Below are positions 14,111 through 27,559 of a stretch of DNA of 64,000 bases, one piece after another. A program made the translations under genes and the position numbers. Source of the DNA: Alectoria sarmentosa (taxonomy: Eukaryota; Ascomycota; Lecanoromycetes; Lecanorales; Parmeliaceae); assembly GCA_009733775.1 (NCBI GenBank), contig WOGZ01000151.1:1-64000 (forward strand), in the 5' to 3' direction. The notes below the pieces were generated by a model. It was not told where the DNA came from, ran no database searches, and was given only the letters and a program-made list of their open reading frames with translations. Within the stretch, counting starts at the first letter, position 1. Each line of letters opens with the position of its first letter.

Positions 14111-15867
14111 GAGTAAACGTCATGCTGCCAGAATGTACAAAGCTGCTATCATTTCTGTATGACATCGTTGGACATATGGGCATGTAGACGAATATCGCCA
14201 AATAGGGATCCGAATTCGACACACGATTGATAAATCCTTCATGTCAAGATTCTCCATATTCGACTGACGACTTCCCAATACGTTCCAAGCCTTTGTCATA
14301 TGAATATCGTATAATTTTGGTGACTGAATCGTCGAACATTTCAATCGCGACCACATCCCAACATCCTTCGCTAGCTAGTGCCGTCCGGCACGGCGCCTTC
14401 TTCCTTTCGGACCTCGATATGCGATGCAAGACCAGGGTTCGGAGAGAGAGCTGTGATGAGATTGAAGAGGAAACAAAGGATTTCGGCGAGTCGATTAATT
14501 AGCAAGCAGGTAGTTCTTAATGCGGAGGGAGGGCTGATAGCATTCATGATATTTTTTTGTGAATAAATAGCAAACAAGCATCCACCGCTGCGAATCCTGA
14601 GAACTCGGCAAAAACAACGGGCAGCAGTCAAATACTTCAGCTGCTGTTTTCTACAAGGGTTTCTTCTTGTATGGAATCAATACAAATTATCATATAGAAA
14701 CCTGTGTGTGATCTGTGAAGTTCTGAGCTTTTAGGTGAATGATGGTTTAAACGCGTGCTTTGAGAATGCTTATCTGATGTATTGCTGGGAACGAAGATCA
14801 AATGTAGGTTAATTGCGGTGATGTTTGCTGCTTGCTTTCAATGCTTCTATGATGAAGATATAAAATCTCGCTTGGTACAAAGCGCACACAAAATTGAAAA
14901 AGCGCCTGACTGGCCTCTAAATATCTGTCTCTAGCTTTTCCTCCATCGCTAGCAAACCTTCGCGGGTGAATTCCATGTTGTTCAATCTCTATAAAGTCTC
15001 GCTTAGAAAAACATTCTGTTGTATTCTCTGTAATTAGAATTGAATATCACTTTTTTCATAATATGATACTGCTACGAGATGATTATTTTTAATATATACA
15101 TACAATCCTCACAAAGCAAATAGAAAATCCTCAAACCAGAATAGATCGTAATACTTATTTTAAATCCTCATGGTAAATAAAGTCTAATAAATCCCCTCCC
15201 AGATCAAACCCTCAGGACGACCACCGAATCAGAAAACAGATTGCACCAAAGACCCTCTGAATCGATGCGCATCAAAACGTGCGGACCGACCTCCTTCCAC
15301 ATTGACTGACTGGTTGTATACGCAGTCTCGCTTATTTATTCAAAGTCCGATAAGCAAGCATGAAAGAATGGTCTTATACTGTCCGGCACAGCCAGCCGAG
15401 CCCGGCAAGAGAGGCTACAGCTAGCAGTTTCGATCGATTGGGATTGCTGAGGATCGCTAGATGCAGAATTCGGGTGGGTTCCCTCGGAGCTAACACCATG
15501 TATCCAACGCTTTCTTCTCCTCGGGTGTGTGTTTACTGATATTGCTAGCTGACTATTTTGTAAAAATATTTGGATCTGGAGTCGAGGTGAGTCGTTCATC
15601 AAGGGTGCTTTGCAGACCTTTACCGCAGCTATTTCAAGCTTTGTGCTAAAGATATCGGCGCTTCTAGCTTTACCATCAATCTTCCACTAAATAGTATTGA
15701 CTAAATAGTATTGTTGTTCTCCACCAGGCCGCGCCACTCGAGAACACAGGTACCTGACAATCGTAGAGTAGTATAGTATACCTAGATAAGTAGCCTTCAT
15801 TCAAAGCCGGCGCCGGTCACCCATCCCAGTAATCCAAACCGAAAGAAATGCCGTTCCTTCTCCAATC

Positions 15868-15883
15868 AAAAAAAAAAAAAAAA
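15868..15883. repeat. Poly-A run
   Basis: Sixteen consecutive A residues between tccaatc and cactccg. Simple-sequence tract with no gene context. Confidence 0.9.
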
Positions 15884-16763
15884 CACTCCGCATCGCTCAA
15901 ACATCGATCTATCTATCCATCACCAATCCTATACTGCCTGGAAAAAAATCCAGCTGTACGAGCATATACTACCTTCTTCACTCACAAAATGTGTCTCTCT
16001 CGCTCAGGAATCCACCAACGCAAGCCGTAGACCCGCTGCAGCAAAGGTTTGGAAAGAAAAGGAAGAAAGAAAGAAACACGCTGGTCCAAGCGCCCAAAAA
16101 CCTGCTCGCAAAGGTCCCCAATGGGAGGAAAATACGCACAATTGCTAAAAGCGAAGGGTTCGACGGACTGATCAGGAGATGACCACTCTACTAGCAGTTA
16201 TAGAGGTTCGAGCCAGTCTCATGGGGAGTACACATTCTCATTGCGAACGCCAGACCGTTCTGGGTAAGACCGTATCAAAGAATCCCCTTTTCTCTCGAGA
16301 GTATATTCAAAATCGGGCGAAGGAGATTGATTTTCGATGGATCGATCGGATCGGAAACCACCTCTATCTATCTGCACCACACACGCCATACCCTTAGATC
16401 AAACCCCCCACAAGAAAAGCCGCAACAGAATTCCACGCCGAAGAAACAACTTGGAAACACGATCAAAATCCCGCAAAGGTGCTCACGCATCTTGGACCAA
16501 GCCCGCAAGCATGGGAGGAGCCCTAACGGAACACTATCGTATCGCGATGATGATACAGCTCTCTCGCTCTCATCTACGATCAAGGAAGGACTTTTCCTTC
16601 TGTATCTATCTATCTAACTCCGGGCCCGCACCCATCGTTTATGTAATCTGACCAACAAACCAACCAACCGCCCATCAGAGAGCCTGAAGACGCACGGATC
16701 TTCTACAAACAACATGGTGTTATTAAACTACGAGGGAGCTTGTGTGGGTGGGTGGTTGTTCCC

Positions 16764-16793
16764 ATTACATTACATTACATTACATTACATTAC
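16764..16793. repeat. (ATTAC)6 microsatellite
   Basis: Six perfect head-to-tail copies of the pentamer attac. Confidence 0.95.
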
Positions 16794-16928
16794 CTGAAAA
16801 ATCATGCTGATGATGAAAAAAGCAGGAGCTGGGCAGGGGACATATATTTAACCTTCTGCCTCAGTGAGTGAGTGCGTACTAGTTAGTACTAACCTAGAGA
16901 GCACCGACTGGGTGGACGAAAAATCACC

Positions 16929-17014
16929 AAAAGGGTGAGAGCCGATACAGCAATACTAGGTTTGGTTTGGTTTCGCAAAGGGTGAGCCGATACAGCAACA
17001 CTAGGTTTGGTTTC
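16929..17014. repeat. Imperfect tandem duplication of ~45 bp
   Basis: The first copy (about 16930-16974) and second copy (about 16977-17014) share aaagggtgag...ccgatacagcaa and actaggtttggttt. They differ by a 2-bp indel, one extra ggttt and a t/c change. Function unknown. Confidence 0.85.
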
Positions 17015-17075
17015 TACTTAAAAGGAGAACCGTTCAGAAACACCCCCTCTCTCTCGAACCCGTTGGGTCAAAGTG

Positions 17076-17107
17076 TCCTGTTCTGTCCTGTCCTGTCCTG
17101 TCCTGTT
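17076..17107. repeat. (CCTGT)n microsatellite
   Basis: Tandem tcctg units with one interruption (ttctg); about six copies. Confidence 0.9.
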
Positions 17108-17454
17108 GGCGGGCGGGGGTTATCTCAATACGCCCATGCATGGGATGAAGAGTGGGATTTCTTCTTTGCATCATCCATCACGTTCAAGAAGAAAATAACT
17201 CGAAAGCTGCTCACGGATGCGCAGGAAGTACAGTCCAGTCCAGTCCTTTCATTGCTGGGTGGGGCTTGGAAGATGAGACCTTTGCTTTTCAAGTGCGCAA
17301 GATCGCAACGTTATCTGCGGATGCGATGGGTTCTGAGAGAAAATTACGAGAGTGTAGAGGCGATGCTCAAGAGGTGGGGGGGGGGAGGGGGCATGCGCTA
17401 GAGGAGGATAGGCTGATGGGGGAGTACATATACTGGGGTTGAGGCAAGGTCAGG

Positions 17455-17486
17455 CAGGAGGAAGGAAGGAAGGAAGGAAGGGAGGG
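17455..17486. repeat. (GGAA)n microsatellite
   Basis: Run of ggaa units (gaaggaaggaaggaagg) ending in ggagggg. Confidence 0.9.
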
Positions 17487-17933
17487 GTTATCGAATGTGC
17501 ACAATTTGAATAGGTTCGTATAAGAAGTCATTGCTTTTCATTGACATATAGCAATGTTCACACGCTCTTAGTATCTATACTTGAAAAGAACAATTAGGAG
17601 TATCAACGACATCGTACTTATCGCGTCTAGCCTCAAGAACTTATAGCATACCAACGTCCCACATACATTGAGTCATAGAGTCGAGTAAAGTTCGTTTCTT
17701 TTGCGGTGAAGCCAAGGATAAAAAAACATTGGTAAGAATCAAAATTGAAAAACACAAGCGGGTCATCCATACAGGCTCCTATTCAACTCAAGACCCACAG
17801 AGCCCGGCGGTTCCCATGTTTGTTCCCATGTTTCGGTATACTGACGTACGCCCTCCCCGCCGTGACTTTATCTTGCCTTCGAGAACGACTCGGCGCATCT
17901 GTTGAAACCGTGTCAGTCTGTCCCCAATGACAA

Positions 17934-19059
17934 TCAGCTTCTCGCTACGGCTTCCTTACGTTGTGCCTCATCCTCCCGGATCGATCCTACATCTTGATCA
18001 TGGCGTCTGTACCTTCCAGCTCCATTTTCCAGAGCGCTGTTTTGCTCCTCGTATTGCTGCCTGATTCGCCTCTCCCGCGTCTCTCGGGCTCTGATATCGC
18101 TTTCGTACCTGCACCGTTCCTCGTGCAAGTCTCTCTTCAGCTCTCTGCTCTCTTGTCTGCACATGTCCAGTTCGCTTTCCAAATCTTTCTGCGTTTTGAT
18201 CGACCCGTCGAGCAATTGGTCAAGGTTTGCTACCTCTTTTCTCAATTCGCAGAGCCCATTTTTGGCTCTCCGCTGTGCGTCTACTGCTTCGTGGCGCTCA
18301 GCTTGTAGGCAGCGCCTCTTGTCTTTTTCAATCTCGACTTCAGACTCAAGTCTTCTGATCCTGCCTTCCTTCTGTAGGACCTCCTTTTGCAAGTACCTGA
18401 TCTGCCCATCGCTGTCCGCTTCAGGAGCTTCGTCGTCGAAGGCCGGAGGAGAGAGCGAGGCTCGTTGCTGGTATTGGGGCGGGGGGGTGCCCTGGGCTTC
18501 CAACTCCAGCGAATCTTCTTGGCGTCTATGAAACATCAATTTTGAATCCTGAAAACACTGCGGCCCATCGACCGGGAGAGTGGCATTGAGCGAGGTCAGG
18601 CTAGGCAGGCCGGCGACTTGGGCTCTCACTGCTTGGACTGCGGCGGCTTTCTGGGCTTCTAGTTCTTGGTTCTCCGCTTCCTGTCGCTTCCTGTTATGTT
18701 CTTCCCATTGCTTGCCAGCTGAGTATCTTCCCATGTTTTCCGCTCGGTTCAATTAGGTCGGAACGGAAGGCTGGACGCTGGGTATTCACCTGCTGTTTCC
18801 ACTGTTAGTCCAGATCTGCCAGATGTCTACCGCGACAAAGCCTACCTTTACTCTTTCTCAAACCAAAAAAGACGAATCTAAAGTGTGGTAGCAACTCTGC
18901 TGCGATCTTGGGCCAGAACACGAGATAAAACCCCAACCCCACCAACATCATGGAGAGTGCAAGATTATGCAGGGCAAGCGGGGGCGTGGGGGTGTCGACC
19001 ATGTGTGCGTCGCTGATTTGGTGATCCAATATCGCCCATGCAGGGCTAGTGGATTCCAT
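17934..19059 (-). CDS. Membrane-anchored coiled-coil protein, function unknown
   Basis: Exons (transcript order) 19059-18846 and 18742-17934, joined by a 103-bp intron (GTAGGC...CCGAG); 340 residues. The splice is inferred: the downstream frame has a TAA just upstream of an in-frame TTG and only one usable AG follows it; joining there is in phase and puts a transmembrane segment (LALSMMLVGLGFYLVFW, about 33-50) ahead of the coiled coil. After the TM come an E/Q/R-rich helix (WEEHNRKRQEAENQELEAQKAA), a Pro/Gly linker, and a long charged coiled coil from about 180 to 320 with heptad-like L/E/R spacing. If the splice is wrong, the second exon alone would start at the ATG at 18734. No catalytic domain; a tether or organelle-surface adaptor is only a guess. 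Confidence 0.6.
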
Positions 19060-20731
19060 GCAACACCCCCAGTGCGTGTCATTGGCTCTGTCCTGGTGAT
19101 ATTCGAACAAGAAGGAAAGGCAGACAGGTAAAAAGTCCAAAGGCTAAATGTCGAATATCCCTACATAGCTGAGCACACATATGGTGATTCCCAACATTTG
19201 GTCTCCAGGGTGTGATTTCATTGCTGGGGCTCGTCCGGGCGCAAGAAGTCACGGGCTTGGCGTACTTGAAGAAATTCTTCAGCCCGTTTTCTCATCATCG
19301 GAAGCGCGACACAAATCGGTTTCCTCCCCTTATTTTTTCAGGTGAAGCGCCGTTCTACCTTCGTTCCGTAGTCAATACCGTTGTCAGAATTCTTGACGCT
19401 CTTTGTATTACAACAGTAGGCGGAAGCGTTTCGGAAGTCTCCGTGGTTCATCCGCGACTTTGTTGAAAGACAACATTGTTAAAGGGTTGTGCTCTTGATT
19501 TGAGATTCTACGGTTATGTATGCACAGAAAAGACAGAAAAAGGGTGGCTGGTTAGTACGTTACTAGTCGAGGGGGCTGGCATCTCAACAGAATACGATTG
19601 CCTTCGGAGATATATCTTTGCTTTAATTGGATTTTTAAGAAAGCGCCGTAGCTTGGAGACGCATCTCAACAAGTATAGATTGATGTTGAAAGCGGAAGCA
19701 CAGTTTCAGCAAAAGACAATCCTAAATATCCACTCAGAAGGTTGTGATGATCGGGTAATTCGTAGGGCTTTACGAGATATCATCCTCTATTGGCATCTCG
19801 CACTGCGAAGATCAAGTACTTGCCAAAGAAAATATACGACACTGCCTGTGAATTCCTAAGTACTCCAAGATTTCTGTTATGGATTTGACATGTGTTCTCC
19901 TTCTGCTAAGCCTCGGGGTGGAATAACCGTGTTCCGGAGAAGGATATCTAGCACTCAGTAGCCTTCATAGTTCAACAAGCAGTCAACTCCCACCACGAGT
20001 CCATAAGTTCTTGGCAATTTCGAAAAAATGCTAGCATTTTCGAACGACGGCCATTGGAGTGCTCCAGATACTATTAATGAGAGGACGAGCGCAATTCCGA
20101 CCACAGGAGCCTGCTTAGATTGTTCCGGCAATGACAAGATGTTCAAATGGGCTACAAAACCTCCGAAGTTTTAGGAACGGATATTTTTCGACAAGACATT
20201 TGAGTCGCCCACTGAGTGTAACATACGGAGCCTCGGAATTCTTGGCATTTGCACGGCGTCAGCATAGAAGATACTTCTCGAAGCAAGCCTCATCTCACTG
20301 ATACCCAAGAATTGAGTACCTTCCTCATTGGACATAGCCGCAAGGCTGAGTAGGGCTTATAAATCCCTGATTCTGGCAGCTACTACGAGCACAAAAAGAA
20401 GTCACTCACACAAGGAATCTTGATTGGTTTCCGCTCTTACGGGAGTCAAGATCAGACCCAAAGGTAGCTTGGCTCCGTCGTATGAAAGGCCTTCTTGTCG
20501 ATTGTGTACACACTATTCGGCTCAGCCACATACCTTCGCAAGGCTGAGAACGTTAAAGCACAGCCTGCATAGATCCATGCATTCATGTATTAGATGTTGT
20601 ATTGGCCGTTCGAGTCAGCCTCATGTGGGTGCCTTGAGAGTGGGGTAGCTCGACCGCAATTCTTGAGTTCCACTTTCCCACTTCTTCCTCGTCGCTAATT
20701 TTGTCCTTTCTTTGAAGCATATTCGTCCCAG
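19060..20731. promoter_or_regulatory. Divergent intergenic region
   Basis: 1.7 kb separating the start of the minus-strand coiled-coil gene from the start of the plus-strand ankyrin gene, so it should carry both promoters. One 127-codon frame (19476-19859 plus) starts with TTG and shows no domain, so I leave it out. No binding-site motif could be defended. Confidence 0.4.
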
Positions 20732-23700
20732 ATGGGGGATCCTTTCTCAGTGGCAGCCAGCGCAATAAGCGTTGTTTCTCTTGGTATTCAAGTCTGCCAA
20801 GGCCTACTGTCGTACTACGGTGACTATAAATCCTACGATGACAATATTGGCTCGCTTTGTAGAAAGATTGAAGATCTTCGGTCGACGCTCGAACTATGTG
20901 AAGAGGCGCTACAGAAGCCCGGGTTGACCACATCCAAAGCGAGCGCGAATGTGACCAAAAGTATAGGCGCATGCAGAGACAGTCTTGCCTCGCTGCAGAA
21001 CACGCTTGATTCATACAAAAAGATTCCAAACCCCCAGGGGTTCAAAGCTAGCATCCATAATTATGCACAGCAGACTTTGTATCCATTCAAGAAACCGAAC
21101 GTTCTGCGGTTGCAAAGTACAGTGGCAGATCTACAAGATAACATTAATACCGCGCTTCTAGTGCTGCAAACGTAACACTTAACCCGACTCTAGTTGCACT
21201 CGGCTATTGTGACTGACCCTCACTGCTTAGGGAAGGTCTTATCAAGCAAAGCTCAACCCTGGCTATTATCAGCACGAATACAGAAAGTGTTGCAAATCAA
21301 GGTAAAGATATCCATGATGGAATTGAACGCATTGAGCGTTCCGTTCAAAGCACACATTCAGTATTGCCAGTCCTTCAGCAACAGGGAGAATTGTCGTCCC
21401 AGAACTTGCACGCTATGCATGATGTTTTGGGATCCATTAAACGCGACATAGAAAAGCACAATGCATCATCCTCGGGCTCCTTTGCAACTCTGAAGACCCA
21501 GTTGCAACAGAATTCCTCTACAGCCGAATCAGCTATCTTAGCCGGGGTTGACGGTTTGGCTCGGCAGAATTTGGCTTTGATGAATGCTTTCGAATCGAGT
21601 CAGACCCGAGCTGCGATACTTGTAAGCTCCGACTTTTCTAGAGCTCCCAATCTTCTGCTGCTGACAATTTTGTAGGAAAACAATGTCAAGAGCATTCAAT
21701 TGAGCCTTGTACAAAAACCGAGCCTCTTTAAGAAAACCTATGACGAATTCAAGCGCCGTGAGCTTGAAGACATGGAAACGAGCGCGGCATACGGAACAGT
21801 CACAAGTCCCTCTCGTATTCGAAAAACGAGGACGGCAAAGGTCTGCGCTTGTCGACTTCAGACTAGTAGCCAACAATACTCGAGCTCACAGTACGGCAAC
21901 TTGAGGAAGACTTCATGGACCGTCTCCCTGCACTCGGCAAATACAAACCATCATCGTGGTTGCCCGCATTCTTCTTTGGTAGAATCATCCTGGAGCTTGA
22001 AGTTCCGTCTCGCTTATTGCAGCAGGCTATTGGCAGGGGCGATGCAAGCTTCAATTTCATTGACGAAAGGAGCTGGAGGCACGTCTTTGAGCCCAAACAT
22101 GACGTTGAGGTGTTTGGTAGCAGATGACTCCCCAGCTTTTGCACTGATGAGAGACCCTTGGCCCTTGGATATGTCCGTAGATGACATAGAGACTGTCGTC
22201 AACCAGCGAGTGCAAAGTTTTCGGCATATGTTTCGAGACCGTAAAGCATCTCCTTACGATATTGACATATACGGAAATACTTTACTTCATGTAGGTAATC
22301 CCATGTGAGGTGTTGAAACATGCTAGTTTAGAAGGCTTATTGCATTCACACAGGCAGCGTATGGCGGCCTTCAAGACTCTCGTTCGAATCTTTGTCTGCA
22401 GGATTACCTCCCTTTCTATTCTTGTCTACTTACGCAAATTCTGAAACTCGGGGTTCCGTTGAATGAGGCCAATGAGCAAGGATTGTAAGTACTAGTTCTC
22501 TATGGTGCATTTGGAGAGCGTTTAGTAATGACGATAGCACCGTAATGCACCATCTAATCTGGGTTTGGGGTTGGATCGCCGATGATGAAGTCAAAAGTCG
22601 ACGCTTCCCGCTATGGATGACGCAGCTCATAGATATGGGTGCTGAGCTGCAATTTAATCATCCAAATGATGATTTGTATTTTCCATACCTAGGTCGTATT
22701 ACGACGAGGATAAGTGATTTCGCAGAAGGTAACTCCTGATCTCGATTCAAAGATAGACTCCTTACTGGACGGATACTTATACTATATAGCATCAGAGTGC
22801 AATGAAATCTCTCTGGCGGTAGTGAGAAAGTCGGAGGTCGATCTGCGACGAGCACTCACCGTATCACCGCGTACAATCAACGAGACCAACACCCTGGGAC
22901 AGACGGCACTTCACCTTGCTCTGGATTGGCCCGCAGGGATGCTTACACTGCTGGAAGCGGGAGCTGATATCGACTGCAAAGATTACCACAGGATGTCACC
23001 GCTAGAATACGCAGTTCGAAGGTCACTGGTTGAGCCCATACGTATACTTGGTCATGCGGATTGCTCGCTATTTGGCCTCTATGGTTCCTTTCAACATCTT
23101 GTATTGGATGGAGCGGTATATCGCGAACAGCGTGGCCAACTGAAAAAAACGCCGAATGCAGCGGCGCAGGGAGCGGTTGATCTTTTGGTGGACTTGGTAA
23201 TCGATAGACGGCAGAGACTGTGCGACATGGCAATCAGTACTCTTCCGGCTTCGGATCTGGCTCATTTCTTCCCGCACGAGAACCATAATTCCTATCTAGT
23301 TGACGAGCATGCATCACAACTGTTGTCGGCATTACTATATCACGGCGTTCCAGTCCCCTCGGCTTTAGACCCTGGTAGACATCGAACAACGATTTATCAC
23401 CAGATACAGGCTTCTTCGAGGGTTGCAGAGAGGCTTTGGAAAGGGGGATTTCGTGATGTCGACGGTAAAGATTCTTCAGGTCTCACACCATTGATGTATA
23501 TGCGCTCCGATTTATCATATCTGGAAGGCTCGATGAACCTCGAGCTGGAGTGCGTGGCATGGTTCATGAAGAAAGGTGCCAATTTCTATGCCAAACAAGA
23601 TTTGGCCTTATATTACGAGAGCAATGAAGGAGAAATGCCATGCGAATCACGGCAGCTGTTCAGCGCGACTTCTTTGAACTTTGTTGCAAGCCAATTAGGA

Positions 23701-24390
23701 TCAAACCTGGATTTACAATTCCCAGGAAAAAATGAGTGGAATAAGAAAATGAGTCTTTCCGAAACTTCGAAGCGGGTTCTCGAACGAATAGTCATGGACA
23801 ACGTGTCTGACGATTGCAGGTGCGCGTGTTCAATTAGTGGATGCAAAGCATTCACCTTGATAACCAAAAATTACTTTTTGAGGACTGATAGAGAATTCCA
23901 AAACTTGGTCCATCTCTGGGCCCAACTAATAGATTTAATGGATATTTGCGATCCGCTGAAAAGTTCCGAATTCCTACGCTTGATGACATTCGAGGAGCTA
24001 GGACTTACGCACACCTGCTGTCGCATGAACACTAAATATGAAGTGGCACCGTACCTACTTTCTAGGATAGGAGACCAAGCCGAAATTGACGAGATCCACG
24101 AAGAGGAAGCTGCAGACCTGCAAAAGCTGGAAGAACTTCTCGAAGAATTCGAAGGGAAAATGATCGAATTGGATCTACCGCTTCTAGAAGTCATCGAAGA
24201 GTATTGGTGGCCTCGAATGAAGGAGGTTCTCAACGAGGGGGAGTTGGATGAGGAGGCTTTGAAAGAAATTGGGGTCAAGGTGTATGAGTCAGATGAGGAG
24301 GCTTCAAGAGAAATTGGGGTTGTGGTGTATGAGTCTGGTTCAGATCTCTGGGTGGATTGTGGGAGCCGAAGCTTTTGTGTGTGGACCTAA
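20732..24390 (+). CDS. Ankyrin protein with NLR-type N-terminal domain, no NACHT
   Basis: Six exons: 20732-21171, 21231-21621, 21676-22290, 22354-22484, 22538-22728, 22790-24390; introns 53-63 bp; 1122 residues. The start MGDPFSVAASAISVVSLGIQ matches the 'fungal N-terminal domain of STAND proteins' (Pfam PigL_N type), which usually precedes a NACHT or NB-ARC module. Here no Walker A is found; a coiled-coil region (about 150-275) and a globular middle lead to poorly conserved ankyrin-like repeats (LGQTALHLALDWPAGMLTLLEAGA near 623). The acidic C-terminus has two near-identical copies of DEEA..EIGV.VYES. The acceptor of exon 5 could also be at 22526 (41-bp intron, frame kept). Presumably a signalling adaptor or decoy related to the neighbouring NLR genes; that role is inference from domain type and location. 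Confidence 0.78.
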
Positions 24391-24872
24391 ATTGACAACG
24401 GCGCATGAAAAAGGTAGTCAGCAGACTCAGGTTATGAAGAGGAGTCATCTACGGAATTTTTTGCTCTCACCTAGCCAAGTATCAAATACCTTTTGAACCC
24501 CCGAACATCGCCATTCAATCTTCTCTCATCCATATTCGCTACGTCAAAGGCTCTTCGGTCCTACGCAGCACTCCCCATCTAGTAGTCCCAATGCGTCCCA
24601 AATTACGATGACAAGCACGCTTTTCACAGCAGATACAACAGCCCCATATGCCAACTCTACGCGTCAGATACGGTTTGTATCACGACATCATCAAAACCCC
24701 CAGAAATACACTTACTTGATCGTAAGGGAATTTATATTTTGCCGCTCCCAATATGCTATCAACGCCCCTGTGTACCTCAAACCTCTGGCGCCTCGAAGAT
24801 GAGACGAGCAGGGGGAAGAAAAGATAAAGAGAAAAAGGAAGAATAAACATCAATGCAACCACTCAATCGCCT

Positions 24873-24902
24873 CTCCTCACCTCACCTCACCTCACCTCAC
24901 CC
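24873..24902. repeat. (CCTCA)n microsatellite
   Basis: About five perfect copies of cctca. Confidence 0.9.
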
Positions 24903-25895
24903 TTTCGCCTCGCCTCCCCCCCCCACCATCAAAGCCATCCCCTCTCCCACCGACCTCAACCCTCCCACCACCTTTGATTCTACCGGTCGCCGCCTCAAGC
25001 CCGTCTCAACCCCCCCATCCAACACACCACCCATCTCGTCATCTGGTCCTCGTACGTGACATGCCGGATTGTTTCCTTCTCTAACCTGGACCGGACAATC
25101 GTCCTCGTCCTTGATGACGTATTCTGCATGCTTTGCGAACCTCAAATGAGCGTGCGAAAAAGCACACTGTTCTGAATATTTCAAATCTCGGGAATTCGAT
25201 ATTTTGATATCGAATTTACAAACTAGGGTTCCCAGACAAACGCGTTTGGGATCCTTGCTCTGCGGGTCGCTTGTTGGTGCCTCGCCTACCTCCGCGTTGT
25301 TCTAGGTCACCATGGACGTTTTCTGCGCGGATACGAAAAGGAGAATTTTCACTAGCAAAAGTGGATGAACACACAAGACATCGGAAATGGTACATTCCAT
25401 CTCGAATCCCCATTGCATAAAACTCTACTGTATATGCGCTATTATTAAATCTTCCCAAGTCGCATTCGAATTCTCACAATGCGCTTTTCGTCATGGTATC
25501 GTCCGAGCTGTCTGGACTAGATTTTGATTATTTGGTTACACACTGAGCCAAAAAAGACTGTTTTAGGCCAGAAAAAAATGTGAATGAGCGAAAAGGATAT
25601 GGATTTTTACTTAAAGTTATTGTTGTCTTACAAGACACTGGAACGGAATATGATAGCCCGGAAGAGAGGGTAGAGGGTTATATTTCTTGGGGTCAAGAGC
25701 ACAGGCGACCTGAAGTTCTCGCGCAGCGATGATAATCACCGACCACATCTTGACCCCCACCCCCCACCCCTTTCTCCCAAATGGACATACAACCCCCATC
25801 AAACCCCCTCCCACCCACCTCTCCATCCGCAATCCTCAACCACGCGTAATTTCCGATCCTCACACTTCTCTCTCACTTCCCAGCTCATCCTTCGC

Positions 25896-25991
25896 TTTCT
25901 CCTTCTCCTTCTCCTTCTCCTTCTCCTTCACCTTCTCCTTCGCCTTCTCCTTCGCCTTCTCAACCTCCCTCTCCTTCTCCACCTCCTCCTC
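25896..25991. repeat. (TTCTCC)n pyrimidine tract
   Basis: Imperfect hexamer array ttctcc with ttcgcc and ttcacc variants; almost pure pyrimidine on the plus strand. Confidence 0.9.
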
Positions 25992-26169
25992 CTTCCAACC
26001 CTACTAAAACGCAGCCATAGATAACCCCATCAATACCCCTCCTTCCCCCCCCCCTCTCTCTCTGCCTGTCGTTATTTCTCCAAGAGGCGTCTTATTGCCT
26101 TGAGGCGCTAATTCGGCGCGTTTCGGTCGGCCACATCCACGCGACCGAATTCGATTTTTGCGCGGATTT

Positions 26170-26193
26170 CTCTTCTTCTTCTTCTTCTTCTTC
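26170..26193. repeat. (TTC)n microsatellite
   Basis: About eight consecutive ttc triplets. Confidence 0.9.
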
Positions 26194-26300
26194 TCGTGGT
26201 AAATTTCGCTGGACTGTCTTTGGGTGCGGTCGTCGTCCCATTGCTAGTGCGTGCGGCGGGTTTGGGGACGGGATGGCATGAATGGATGGATATTGTTGCT

Positions 26301-26322
26301 GTAGGTAGGTAGGTAGGTAGGT
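26301..26322. repeat. (GTAG)n microsatellite
   Basis: Five consecutive gtag tetramers. Confidence 0.9.
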
Positions 26323-26886
26323 GATGGTTGTTTGGGAGTTGATGGGACGTTTGGAGATTGGTTGTGATGAAAAATTTTGATATTATTTGGGATTGAGTTA
26401 TAAGCTCGAGAGTTAGATATACGATGGGAAATGCGCGAAGATGCCGGGCAGGTAAAGGGGGTAGTGGCTTTTTCCTTTGACTTGGTAGAAGATTGTCGGA
26501 TGTATTCGTGCCTTTTCCGTGCCCGAATACCCATGTTGATCAATTCAACTACCTTGACGCAGCGAATGAACGTGCCCTTCAACTTCGTTTAATGAGAACA
26601 GGAGGAAGCTTGAGCAATGAGAGAACTTATAGGAAACTTGAATGTGGTGGGCGAATACCGCCACTGATTCAATGCCAGCTGATCGAGCGAGCGTAGGAGA
26701 GAAACCGTGTGCCAACACATTGAATGCCCAAATAAAAAGGAAAATGGCGGCTCTGTCTTTGGCCGAAGGCACAGAACGTGGCTCCCGAAACGCATATTCC
26801 TGAGGCCCACGCACAAACTGGGTTTGCTAAAAAAGATACCGCTCTCGACTACACTTCGCCAAGCGAATCGTGCGTGACGAGAAGCA

Positions 26887-26903
26887 CCCCCCCCCCCCCC
26901 CCC
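26887..26903. repeat. Poly-C run
   Basis: Seventeen consecutive C residues; prone to length error in assembly. Confidence 0.9.
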
Positions 26904-27559
26904 TCCAACCCAGCTTCCAACCCAGAGATGAGCGCCCACTCGTAGCCAAAAACTCTCATCTCCAACACACTCACAACGGCGTAGAAGAGATCCGTTATCG
27001 AACGAACTGATGTGCTGGCGTTCCTGAAGAAGAAGTACCCCAATATGAACGTATGTGACTTTGAAATTCTGGTGAGTGAGAATCTCTATTTAGGGTGCAG
27101 GCTTGATAAGCGGATGAGCATCGAATCGTAGCACAAGAAGGGAGGGAAGAAATTTTAGGTGCCGAGCATTCAGATATTACGACCGCCTGAGGTCGCCTGC
27201 TACCAGGATTACCCAAAGAGTCTTGACCGGCCAGAAGACATCAGCAGCATCTCCCAATCCGTAACGAAGCACACATTGAGCACTCCAAGCTTGACGCTGC
27301 GATTACAGCTGACTCACGCCCTGATGCTAGAATGAAGAAGACAACAACATTGCAAAAATGACAAATTTACCCCATCGAAAAAAACCTCGCATGATTGCGT
27401 CTGTGGATTGCGCTCAACTAATACCATGACAAACTCCCTTGCTTTTGTACCTTTTGCTTTGACCGTGTGAGAAGGCCGCGGAGTCTTAGTGGCGTTGATG
27501 ATGTGTTTGAACATTGCGACTTGGTCATCCATCAACAGCGCAGCCATCGCTAAGTGATG

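Larger units (their letters stand above)
14111..17933. other. Long spacer with simple repeats
   Basis: About 3.8 kb without a gene I can support. Frames of 60-144 codons exist (for example 16967-17401 plus) but are low-complexity or lack domains. It holds an A16 run, an ATTAC array, a ~45-bp tandem duplication, a CCTGT array and a GGAA array, annotated separately. It lies 3' to both flanking genes, which converge on it. Confidence 0.5.
24391..27559. other. Convergent spacer rich in simple repeats
   Basis: 3.2 kb between the 3' ends of two convergent genes. It contains CCTCA, TTCTCC, TTC, GTAG and poly-C tracts, listed separately. Reading frames here (for example 25729-26007 plus) are translations of the pyrimidine-rich tracts. 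I see no gene. Confidence 0.5.
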